Below are positions 53,478-60,875 of a stretch of DNA of 64,000 nucleotides, one piece after another. The translations under genes and the position numbers were made by a program. A model generated the notes under the pieces. The model saw nothing but the letters and a program-made list of their open reading frames with translations, was not told where the DNA came from and did no database searches. The stretch lies in NCBI GenBank assembly GCA_003280895.1, contig QCDM01000001.1:62001-126000 (forward strand), in the 5' to 3' direction. The DNA comes from Prochlorococcus sp. AG-355-I20 (GTDB lineage Bacteria; Cyanobacteriota; Cyanobacteriia; PCC-6307; Cyanobiaceae). The number at the start of each line of letters is the position of its first letter. Position 1 is the stretch's first letter.

Positions 53478-53606
53478 TATCAAACCATTTAATACATTTA
53501 TAGCAAGACTATTGATGTGCCAATTCGTAAAGAATCACTTAAAAAGTTTTTAAATGCAATAAATTTTTATATCAATCAAATTTGATATTAATAGTTAATT
53601 GAAATA

Positions 53607-53921
53607 TTATTTTTTAATTAGCTCGAAGTAACCTTTTTTATTTAATAAGTACTTATCAAACCAAAGGCTTAATAGATTGTCTAATCCTATTCCATTCATT
53701 TTATTTATTTGCGAAGTCTTATAGTCTGAAAGTGCAAGCAATAAATACGGAAAAATCATATCAGAAACCCCCTTTGGCAGTTTTTCTAAAGGTACTCCAT
53801 GCGCTCTATCCCATAAAATTTGCATATCCTGAGAGAACAAAGAACTCCAATAACTAAAATTACAGTATAACTTGTCTGGAGGGAGGAGATTTACAGATAA
53901 AACTTGGATAGATGAATTCAT
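53607..53921 (-). CDS. Hypothetical protein
   Basis: 104-aa ORF with ordinary amino-acid composition. Confidence 0.6.
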   Translation of the reverse strand: MNSSIQVLSVNLLPPDKLYCNFSYWSSLFSQDMQILWDRAHGVPLEKLPKGVSDMIFPYLLLALSDYKTSQINKMNGIGLDNLLSLWFDKYLLNKKGYFELIKK

Positions 53922-54039
53922 AGGAATAAATATTTTATTGATTAATTGAATTTAGGTTTTTGAAATGGTGAAAAAAAATTTTAATATGCGAATCTCCAAT
54001 ATAAACAAATTGAATTTAACGCACAGTACATCACTTAGC

Positions 54040-54057
54040 AACACTTTATTAAGTGTT
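54040..54057. repeat. Perfect inverted repeat AACACTT-TATT-AAGTGTT over the stop codon of the 54049-54447 gene
   Basis: Read directly. Confidence 0.85.
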
Positions 54058-54447
54058 ATATTTATCCATCATTTCCTGAAATTTTAGGAATGATAAAAAC
54101 TTTTTATAAGTTTGCATGTCAAAAGCATCTTGATTCTCTCTATTTAAATGGGTTGATTTACTAGGAATAAAAGGATTTCCTAAGTTATTATCAATTGAGA
54201 GTTTTGCATTATCTATAAAGTTACCAGAATTATCAAATAAGTTTTGTGAATTATTTTCATTAAATAGATATGATTGAGTTACTTTTCCATTTGTTTTATT
54301 AAATATACCTCTTATAGAAAGTGCTTCTTCTACCAAAATACTTATTATTTTTGAATTACTTAAATTGTTCTCTATGCTCAACTTTTCAATTATTCTCATA
54401 ACATCTTCTCTAGGAATAAAACCAACTCTTTTTTTCTTGGTGGGCAT
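54049..54447 (-). CDS. Small putative DNA-binding protein (RHH-like N-terminus)
   Basis: Basic start MPTKKKRVGFIPREDVMRIIEKLSIENNLSNSKIISILVEEALSIRG, ribbon-helix-helix-like spacing; Asn-rich C-terminus. Confidence 0.5.
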   Translation of the reverse strand: MPTKKKRVGFIPREDVMRIIEKLSIENNLSNSKIISILVEEALSIRGIFNKTNGKVTQSYLFNENNSQNLFDNSGNFIDNAKLSIDNNLGNPFIPSKSTHLNRENQDAFDMQTYKKFLSFLKFQEMMDKYNT

Positions 54448-54467
54448 TTAAAAATTAATTAAAGTTC

Positions 54468-54490
54468 AGCACTTGACTGTAATAAGTGTT
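54468..54490. repeat. Imperfect inverted repeat AGCACTT-N9-AAGTGTT upstream of the putative RHH gene
   Basis: Read directly; same half-site AAGTGTT as 54051-54057. Confidence 0.75.
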
Positions 54491-54517
54491 GCACTATATT
54501 CATTATAAGTCAATTTA

Positions 54518-54673
54518 ATGCTAATGATTTTACCAACAACATTACTCTTAGGAGCCCTTGGATATCTTTTCTATACTTCAAAAAAAGAACTTTCATTAGA
54601 TCACCATGAACTTGTAGAAAACCAAAAAGAGAATGATGATTTGTATAAAGATTTGGAAGATCTATTTATTTAA
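54518..54673 (+). CDS. Small single-TM protein, 51 aa
   Basis: MLMILPTTLLLGALGYLFYTSKKELSLDHHELVENQKENDDLYKDLEDLFI*. Confidence 0.55.
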   Translation: MLMILPTTLLLGALGYLFYTSKKELSLDHHELVENQKENDDLYKDLEDLFI

Positions 54674-54769
54674 AATTACCGTATATGCATTAAAGAACTT
54701 TGTTTCTTGACTAAAGATATACAAAACCTTAAACATAATTAGAATTAGAGTAATAAAGCTATAAATTCA

Positions 54770-55066
54770 ATGACTGTCCATCAAGATTACGAAATAAAAA
54801 TCAATCTAAATGAATTGATCGAGAAGAGAATTCCATGTTGTGATTTACTTCATCCAGATCATTGTCTAACAGAAAAACAAGTCTCTGAAATTGCACATGA
54901 TATTCGTATGGATTTAAATTTGCATGATCTTTACAAGCAAGTGGATCAACATATTATGAATTATGTAAATGCGGCTGGAATTGATAACAAAGATCATTGG
55001 GTTGAACCTCATCTTCCAGATTTGGAAAGAAATTTAAAAGAAGAAGTTGGAATAGAATTTGATTAA
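54770..55066 (+). CDS. Hypothetical protein, 98 aa
   Basis: ORF with normal composition, His/Cys-containing (CCDLLHPDHCL). Confidence 0.65.
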   Translation: MTVHQDYEIKINLNELIEKRIPCCDLLHPDHCLTEKQVSEIAHDIRMDLNLHDLYKQVDQHIMNYVNAAGIDNKDHWVEPHLPDLERNLKEEVGIEFD

Positions 55067-55084
55067 TTTTTTTTTCAAAAGAAA

Positions 55085-55234
55085 TCAATATATATATTTT
55101 TTTTCCAAATCATCTATTAATTTATAAATACTTTTAGCTGATCTCTTTCTTTTTTTTAATGTTTTCGATACTATAAATCCAATCAATAATGCAAAAATAG
55201 GTGTAAAAATAATAATTTCATGATACATAACCAT
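55085..55234 (-). CDS. Small single-TM protein, 49 aa
   Basis: MVMYHEIIIFTPIFALLIGFIVSKTLKKRKRSAKSIYKLIDDLEKKYIY*. Confidence 0.4.
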   Translation of the reverse strand: MVMYHEIIIFTPIFALLIGFIVSKTLKKRKRSAKSIYKLIDDLEKKYIY

Positions 55235-55401
55235 CAATCAGAAGCCTATTATTTAAATTATTAAAAATTCTGCATCAATAAAATAGGTACTTTATACAAA
55301 TATCCTTAGCTATAAATAATTAAGATATTTTATAAAAAAGTGAATGGATACAAATTTTTTCATAAATTATGTAGAAAATAAATTTATATTCCAAAAATAT
55401 A

Positions 55402-55584
55402 ATGATTAATTATTTTGCTTTAACAGTTACTGAGATGGGGATCGGTAAAATAGAGTTGGCAGTTATTGGCGCAGTGATTTTAATATTTCCAATTTTATTT
55501 GTTTATGCTTCTAAAAACCTAGATGCAAAGGGAGTTTTCGAATGGATGATGGAAAAACCAAATGATTGGATAGGTAAAAAATAA
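55402..55584 (+). CDS. Small membrane protein, 60 aa
   Basis: IELAVIGAVILIFPILFVYASKNLDAKGVFEWMMEKPNDWIGKK. Confidence 0.6.
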   Translation: MINYFALTVTEMGIGKIELAVIGAVILIFPILFVYASKNLDAKGVFEWMMEKPNDWIGKK

Positions 55585-55605
55585 GACTCATACAATATAC
55601 ATATT

Positions 55606-55947
55606 CTAGTTAAACTTCAAATTTTCTAAATTACTAATATCGAAATCATAAATCTGGCAATTATTTTCTAAATCATTAACTATTGAATTTTTTAGGAGAA
55701 AATAATCTATCAACTTATTGAGTTTATTATTTTTAAATTCCTTATTAGTCTCTCCAATAGCAAAAGCCAAAGCTCCTTCATAAGAAATACCGAATTTGGT
55801 AGTGTTGCAGTAAGTTCTAGTGAACTTGTTAGAAATCTTTTTTGTATACTTTTCAAGAGTTATTGAGGAAGTATCTAATGAATAAAGTGGACCACAAAAT
55901 AGAAAAAGCAAAGTTAAAGTGAATATCGCAAAAACTCTTCTGACCAT
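55606..55947 (-). CDS. Secreted hypothetical protein
   Basis: Signal peptide VRRVFAIFTLTLLFLFCGPLYSLD, then TYCNTTKFGISYEGALAFAIGETNKEF. Confidence 0.65.
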   Translation of the reverse strand: MVRRVFAIFTLTLLFLFCGPLYSLDTSSITLEKYTKKISNKFTRTYCNTTKFGISYEGALAFAIGETNKEFKNNKLNKLIDYFLLKNSIVNDLENNCQIYDFDISNLENLKFN

Positions 55948-56052
55948 AATATTTCATAAATAGCAAATTTAATATAGTTTAGAATTTAATTCTGAAGACA
56001 ATGTTTTATTAAAAATATAGAAATTAAAAATTTATTAACCACAATAGCTATT

Positions 56053-56148
56053 TCACATTTTTGAAGATAAAAACTCTCTAAACGAGTATTTCATAGTTTG
56101 AATTTTTTTTGGTAGTTTTTTTAAAAAACGCCTAAATGCTTTTGGCAT
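56053..56148 (-). CDS. Possible basic micro-ORF, 31 aa
   Basis: MPKAFRRFLKKLPKKIQTMKYSFREFLSSKM*. Confidence 0.2.
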   Translation of the reverse strand: MPKAFRRFLKKLPKKIQTMKYSFREFLSSKM

Positions 56149-56313
56149 AATAAAAAATCCATATCAATAATTAATAGATAACAAATATTACATGTGTATT
56201 CAATAAATAATTATCCAAAAATAAGTAAATTAATTATTAAATATATAGATTGAGCTATGGAAATGTATTTGAACATGACTTATTGTTTAATTAAGTATTA
56301 AATAAAAATTAAT

Positions 56314-56508
56314 ATGGCACTACCAGAACTTATTTATGCTCCTATAGATGGCGGAACAATACATAGATATGAAATTAGTGGTGGCAAGAGAAAATTTTTA
56401 AGATTTATAGGTTGTTATTTGGGGCAATGTAATTTCCACAAAAATATTGATGATGCTATTGAATACATAAAAAATTTGAAAGAATCACAAAAGATACAAA
56501 AAATATGA
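56314..56508 (+). CDS. Conserved hypothetical protein, 64 aa
   Basis: MALPELIYAPIDGGTIHRYEISGGKRKFLRFIGCYLGQCNFHKNIDDAIEYIKNL. Confidence 0.6.
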   Translation: MALPELIYAPIDGGTIHRYEISGGKRKFLRFIGCYLGQCNFHKNIDDAIEYIKNLKESQKIQKI

Positions 56509-56666
56509 AATAAAGATACATAGATACGACAGAGACTCAACATTTTTCGATAACTACACAATTATTGCTACAAATAATAGAGAATTTTCTTTTTATAAGA
56601 AATTGATTATTTACTTGAGTTATAGTTCCGAAAGATCAACAGTCATTTAAAAAAAGAAATTAATTT

Positions 56667-57989
56667 ATGGAAAACAGACAAATTAATTTTTTTAAATCAA
56701 AAGACTTTAATACCGTTCTTAAGCCATTTAAAAAAGGAACGGTAGTAAAAATTGACTCGTTTGATATTAGAGAAAATCAAAAAGAATTAAATATAGGTTT
56801 ATTTGGTTGGTATGCAGTTTGTCCCTCTAAAGAACTAAAAAAAAATAAGCTATATTATTTTTCACTTTATGATGAGCCTCTTGTTCTTTATAGAGATGAA
56901 AATAAAAACGTTAGGTGTATTAAAAATATTTGTCCACATAGAGGGGCTTCCTTTTTTGGAGGGACATTATCAGATGGAGTAATAACCTGCCCATATCATG
57001 GAGCCAAGTTTTCCTCTGGAGGAAGTTGCCAAAATCTCGATAGAATAACATGTCGCCATATAGTTGATAATAACTACGATAACTACGCCAAAAGAATTCA
57101 TTTATCTCAATACAAAACTTCAGAAAAAAATGGATATATTTTTGTACATTTTTCTAAAAAATCTGAGACCGATTTAAATAATATAAGTGAAGATACACCT
57201 ATAAGTAACTATGAATTATATGAAAATGGATTTTCACATAAGGATTATGTCTTTGAGGAGGTATTAGTCGACTTCAAATGTGATTGGTCAAGGATTATTG
57301 AAAATCACTTAGATATCCTTCATATATTTTGGGTTCATGGCGATACAATCCCTGATAAAGATGTGAATAAAAACGTACTAGTTAGTTTTAAACAGAAAAT
57401 TATTATTAATCCCAAATACATTGAAAGTATTTATTATTACAAGAATAACCCTACAAAAGAATTTATTCGGATAAAGTACATACCTCCAGGAAGGATATTA
57501 ATTTACAAAGGAGATCCTTCTTCATCAAGATATTTACAAGTTTTAGATCATATTCCCCTAGGAAACAATAAAGCAAGAGTAATAGTTAGACACTATAGGA
57601 AATTTCTACAAAATAAACTACTTAACAACCTCTTATTATTTAGAGAAACTCAAAGAAAGATTTTTTATAAGATATTCGATGAGGATTATATGATTTTAAA
57701 AACACAAACATATAATCACAATATGGGATTTATAAGTAAGGATGAAATAAAATTATTGGGAGAAGACAGGATAATAAATTATTTTTGGAAGTGGTACAAG
57801 AAGTCTGAAGATAAAGATGAACCATGGAAAAATATTAACAAAACCCAAAATCTTGATGTATATGACGAAGTGATATTGAAATATCCTCCTGAGATAAAGA
57901 AGTTAGAAGTTGAAAATAATATAGATATTATTAGAAAAACATTTGTAAGATTCGCGGCTCCGCTTATATTTTTTATGTTAATAATATAA
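56667..57989 (+). CDS. Rieske [2Fe-2S] non-heme iron oxygenase with C-terminal hydrophobic tail
   Basis: Rieske CPHRG...CPYHG; mononuclear Fe site NHLDILHIFWVH (D-x2-H-x4-H); hydrophobic C-terminus APLIFFMLII. Confidence 0.88.
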   Translation: MENRQINFFKSKDFNTVLKPFKKGTVVKIDSFDIRENQKELNIGLFGWYAVCPSKELKKNKLYYFSLYDEPLVLYRDENKNVRCIKNICPHRGASFFGGTLSDGVITCPYHGAKFSSGGSCQNLDRITCRHIVDNNYDNYAKRIHLSQYKTSEKNGYIFVHFSKKSETDLNNISEDTPISNYELYENGFSHKDYVFEEVLVDFKCDWSRIIENHLDILHIFWVHGDTIPDKDVNKNVLVSFKQKIIINPKYIESIYYYKNNPTKEFIRIKYIPPGRILIYKGDPSSSRYLQVLDHIPLGNNKARVIVRHYRKFLQNKLLNNLLLFRETQRKIFYKIFDEDYMILKTQTYNHNMGFISKDEIKLLGEDRIINYFWKWYKKSEDKDEPWKNINKTQNLDVYDEVILKYPPEIKKLEVENNIDIIRKTFVRFAAPLIFFMLII

Positions 57990-57992
57990 TTT

Positions 57993-58094
57993 ATGAAGAA
58001 AGTAAATAGACCTTCATGGTTGAATTGGCTTTATCTATTTATATTTATTTTAAGCTCTATTCAATTGATTATATTTTGGAGTAATAAGTTTTAG
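57993..58094 (+). CDS. Single-TM micro-protein, 33 aa
   Basis: MKKVNRPSWLNWLYLFIFILSSIQLIIFWSNKF*; stop overlaps the next gene's GTG start (TAGTG). Confidence 0.6.
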   Translation: MKKVNRPSWLNWLYLFIFILSSIQLIIFWSNKF

Positions 58095-58882
58095 TGCTTA
58101 ATAAATTTTGGTTTGACGCAAAAAATATAAATTGTTTTAAAAATGGCTTTAGAGTAATTAAAGATTTAAATTTAAAGATAGCGTATTCAGAAAATGTAAT
58201 ATTAATTGGACCAAATGGTTCAGGTAAATCATCTTTAATTGAAATAATTAATAGAAACATATACCCAGTAGTAGCTAATGAATCGAAACTGAAGATATTT
58301 GACAAAGAACTTATAAATTTATGGGAACTAAGAAATAAAATAAGTACCGTAAATAATGATATAAAAAATAGAATAAATCCAAATTTACAAGTTTTTGATT
58401 TAATTTTAAGTGGACTATATGGAAGATATTGTTACGTACAAAATAAATCTGAAAAAGATTCATATAAGGTAGAAAAAATCATGAGGAAGATGAATATTTC
58501 TAATTTATCTAAAAAGAATTTTTCCTATTTATCAGATGGAGAAAAACAAATTTCACTCATTGCAAGGGCATTAATCAAAAAACCGGAAATTTTAATCTTA
58601 GATGAACCAATTGCAAATTTAGATTATAAATCAAAGTTTTTTGTAATTGATAAGGTTAATGAATTATCAATATTAAATACTAAAATTTTATGCGTCACTC
58701 ATGATATTACAATGATTACAAAAATTTATGACCGGGTCATAATGCTTAAAGATGGCAAAATAATCGCTGATGGAGATCAAAGTAATGTTATAAATAGTGA
58801 AAATCTTAATGAGTTATTTGGTATTCAAGTAGAGGTAACTAATAATAATGGACTTTGGAATATAAACAGATTATCTAAATAA
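58094..58882 (+). CDS. ABC transporter ATP-binding protein; GTG start
   Basis: LIGPNGSGKSSLIEII, LSDGEKQISLIARALI (atypical signature), ILILDEPIANLD, CVTHDITMI. Confidence 0.88.
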   Translation: MLNKFWFDAKNINCFKNGFRVIKDLNLKIAYSENVILIGPNGSGKSSLIEIINRNIYPVVANESKLKIFDKELINLWELRNKISTVNNDIKNRINPNLQVFDLILSGLYGRYCYVQNKSEKDSYKVEKIMRKMNISNLSKKNFSYLSDGEKQISLIARALIKKPEILILDEPIANLDYKSKFFVIDKVNELSILNTKILCVTHDITMITKIYDRVIMLKDGKIIADGDQSNVINSENLNELFGIQVEVTNNNGLWNINRLSK

Positions 58883-59063
58883 TAATTATAAAAATAGCTA
58901 TTGCAATAGCAAGAAATACTAATTTTTTACTTCTTAAAAATGAAGAGGATTTCTTTTTAAAAGAAGAAGATCCACATTTAGAACATATAATCTTACCTCC
59001 TAAAGATCGGTCTGAGACGAATGAAGAACTTCCACAATTAAAACAAACTCTATTAACGCTCAT
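58875..59063 (-). CDS. Zinc-ribbon, tail-anchored micro-protein, 62 aa
   Basis: CFNCGSSSFV...ICSKCGSSSF (two CxxC) and C-terminal LVFLAIAIAIFIIII. Confidence 0.65.
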   Translation of the reverse strand: MSVNRVCFNCGSSSFVSDRSLGGKIICSKCGSSSFKKKSSSFLRSKKLVFLAIAIAIFIIII

Positions 59064-59138
59064 CTAAAGTAAAAAATTTAGCAATTCTACCTAAATTATA
59101 TTCCTAAATATTGTAAAGAAAAACTTCAATAATATTAT

Positions 59139-59157
59139 GATAATGAGAATCTATTGC
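59139..59157. promoter_or_regulatory. Fur-box-like site 1
   Basis: GATAATGAGAATCTATTGC, 14/19 to GATAATGATAATCATTATC by hand count. Confidence 0.6.
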
Positions 59158-59182
59158 AATAAGTAAATTTATAGTGCATAAT

Positions 59183-59203
59183 TGATAATAATTCTCATTA
59201 TCA
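59183..59203. promoter_or_regulatory. Fur-box-like site 2 upstream of the Crp-family gene
   Basis: TGATAAT-AATTCTC-ATTATCA, 7-bp perfect inverted arms; ends 9 bp before the ATG at 59213. Confidence 0.75.
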
Positions 59204-59212
59204 AATTTTTTA

Positions 59213-59800
59213 ATGAATTTCCATAGTTATGGAGAATCTCCGTCAAAATCAGTAAGGATAATAACTGGACAATCCGTTTTAATAGACCCTTCATCAAGAC
59301 CAAAAGGCACATGCCTAGAAGTTGAAAGTGGAATTGCTAGAGTTTATTGCCCTTGTGAAGAAACTGAAGGAATGACACTTGCATTTTTGCAGTCAGGAGA
59401 TCAATTAAGAACAGATCTTTTATGTAGCGAAGGTGTCTGTGTTGAAGCACTAACAGATTTATCGTTTCACAGCAATGTAAATATTGATGAAAATATTGGT
59501 TTCGATGCAGTAAATGAATGGACTTTGCAACTCCTTAGGATTAGACATTTAGGAAATGCAGAACAGAGATTACAAGCGTTGTTTTCAATACTAGTAAATC
59601 GTCTAGGTAGAAGATGTGGTCAATGGTGTGAGCTACCTTTCAGGTTAACTCATGAAAGGATTGGTGAATTAATCGGTTCTACACGAGTAACATCAACAAG
59701 ATTAATTTCTAAATTAAGATCATCTGAGTTATTAATAGCTCCTATTGGAACTCAAACAGTTAGTGTTGCTCCTTCTTTTATTGAAACATCGCCGCTATAA
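59213..59800 (+). CDS. Crp/Fnr-family transcriptional regulator
   Basis: Cyclic-nucleotide-binding-like N-terminus; HTH LTHERIGELIGSTRVTSTRLISKLRSSELL. Confidence 0.85.
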   Translation: MNFHSYGESPSKSVRIITGQSVLIDPSSRPKGTCLEVESGIARVYCPCEETEGMTLAFLQSGDQLRTDLLCSEGVCVEALTDLSFHSNVNIDENIGFDAVNEWTLQLLRIRHLGNAEQRLQALFSILVNRLGRRCGQWCELPFRLTHERIGELIGSTRVTSTRLISKLRSSELLIAPIGTQTVSVAPSFIETSPL

Positions 59801-59804
59801 AAAC

Positions 59805-60092
59805 ATGAAGGAATCACAATCACTTACAAATAACTTGTTAATGGAAGTTGATTTTTTATCAAATAGACTCAGAAATATCAAGCAATCCTACAAAACTACA
59901 CAAAATAAAGCATTGAAGGGAAGGTTATTTATTGAAAACAAAAATATTTTTAAAAGAGTTAAGGAAATTTATAAAATAGCTGAACTCTTAAATAAAAATA
60001 ATGGGAAAATCAACTTTTCGAATTTACTTTTTGAAATAACCAAAAGGACATTGAATGAAAATAAATTTGAAAGTAATTTATTTTTTCTTTAA
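59805..60092 (+). CDS. Hypothetical protein, 95 aa
   Basis: MKESQSLTNNLLMEVDFLSNRLRNIKQSYK...; ATG at 59805 preferred to the track start 59745, which overlaps the Crp-family gene. Confidence 0.6.
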   Translation: MKESQSLTNNLLMEVDFLSNRLRNIKQSYKTTQNKALKGRLFIENKNIFKRVKEIYKIAELLNKNNGKINFSNLLFEITKRTLNENKFESNLFFL

Positions 60093-60632
60093 ATCACTAT
60101 CTATTAATAAGATTGCCGAAGGTTGATTAGAAGCAAATTTAACCTTGCCCAGTATGTTCGCAAATTCATCTTCTGATTGTGTTTGAGCCTCTATAATAGG
60201 ATCTAAAAATACGTTAGTTCTTGTATCTGAAATTCTTTCTGATATGGAATAAAGTTGTTGTAGAGATGAAGTTAAATCAGCCTCCATATTAAAAGAATAA
60301 GAAATCAGCTCCTCTATAGAATCCCAAGTTTGAATGGGTGCAGGAATTTCATCTAATTTTACGCTTTGTCCTCTAGCGATTAAGTAATCTGCAAATTTCT
60401 GAGCATGTTCAATTTCGCCTTGTGATTCACTTAGAAAATGAGAGGCAAATCCATTTAAATCACGTTCTTGAAACCATAGATACATAGAAAAGTACTGAAC
60501 ATTGGCATATCTTTCCATTGTTAGATGTTCAAAAATATTATCCAACAAGCTTTTGTCTATCGGTTGAGCAACAGCTCTTCCAGATGGACCAAAATAAACT
60601 AATTTTTTTGTTTTTAAGTTATTTTCATTCAT
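60078..60632 (-). CDS. ftn: Ferritin
   Basis: HLTMERYANVQYFSMYLWFQERDLNGFASHFLSESQGEIEHAQKFADYLIARG, ferritin iron-site pattern. Confidence 0.92.
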   Translation of the reverse strand: MNENNLKTKKLVYFGPSGRAVAQPIDKSLLDNIFEHLTMERYANVQYFSMYLWFQERDLNGFASHFLSESQGEIEHAQKFADYLIARGQSVKLDEIPAPIQTWDSIEELISYSFNMEADLTSSLQQLYSISERISDTRTNVFLDPIIEAQTQSEDEFANILGKVKFASNQPSAILLIDSDLKKK

Positions 60633-60716
60633 TTTCAGATAAGTATCTAAGAAAATAATACAACATTTTGTATAAATTAGTAATTAATAAATCCTTTAAA
60701 TTAAATTAAATAATAT

Positions 60717-60735
60717 GATAATGAAAATCACTCGC
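60717..60735. promoter_or_regulatory. Fur-box-like site 3 between ferritin and the Cys-rich micro-ORF
   Basis: GATAATGAAAATCACTCGC, 15/19 to the Fur consensus by hand count; extended similarity to site 1. Confidence 0.65.
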
Positions 60736-60745
60736 AATACTATAA

Positions 60746-60868
60746 ATGAATTTAGAGTACAGTTTTTCTGAACTGCTTTTAACTAATAAAATATATAAAG
60801 ATAAAAAAAAGAAATGTAAAAAGAAAAAATGCTCTAATTGGAAGGGAGGGAAGTGTAATTGCCTATAA
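60746..60868 (+). CDS. Lys/Cys-rich micro-protein, 40 aa (missing from ORF track)
   Basis: MNLEYSFSELLLTNKIYKDKKKKCKKKKCSNWKGGKCNCL*; four Cys in the C-terminal 17 residues; ATG 10 bp after Fur-like site 3. Confidence 0.55.
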   Translation: MNLEYSFSELLLTNKIYKDKKKKCKKKKCSNWKGGKCNCL

Positions 60869-60875
60869 ATAAATT

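Noticed and set aside
53206-53606. Possible ncRNA in the 400-bp AT-rich gap
   Set aside because: No clear promoter-terminator pair or stable GC stem found by eye; left uncalled apart from a low-confidence micro-ORF
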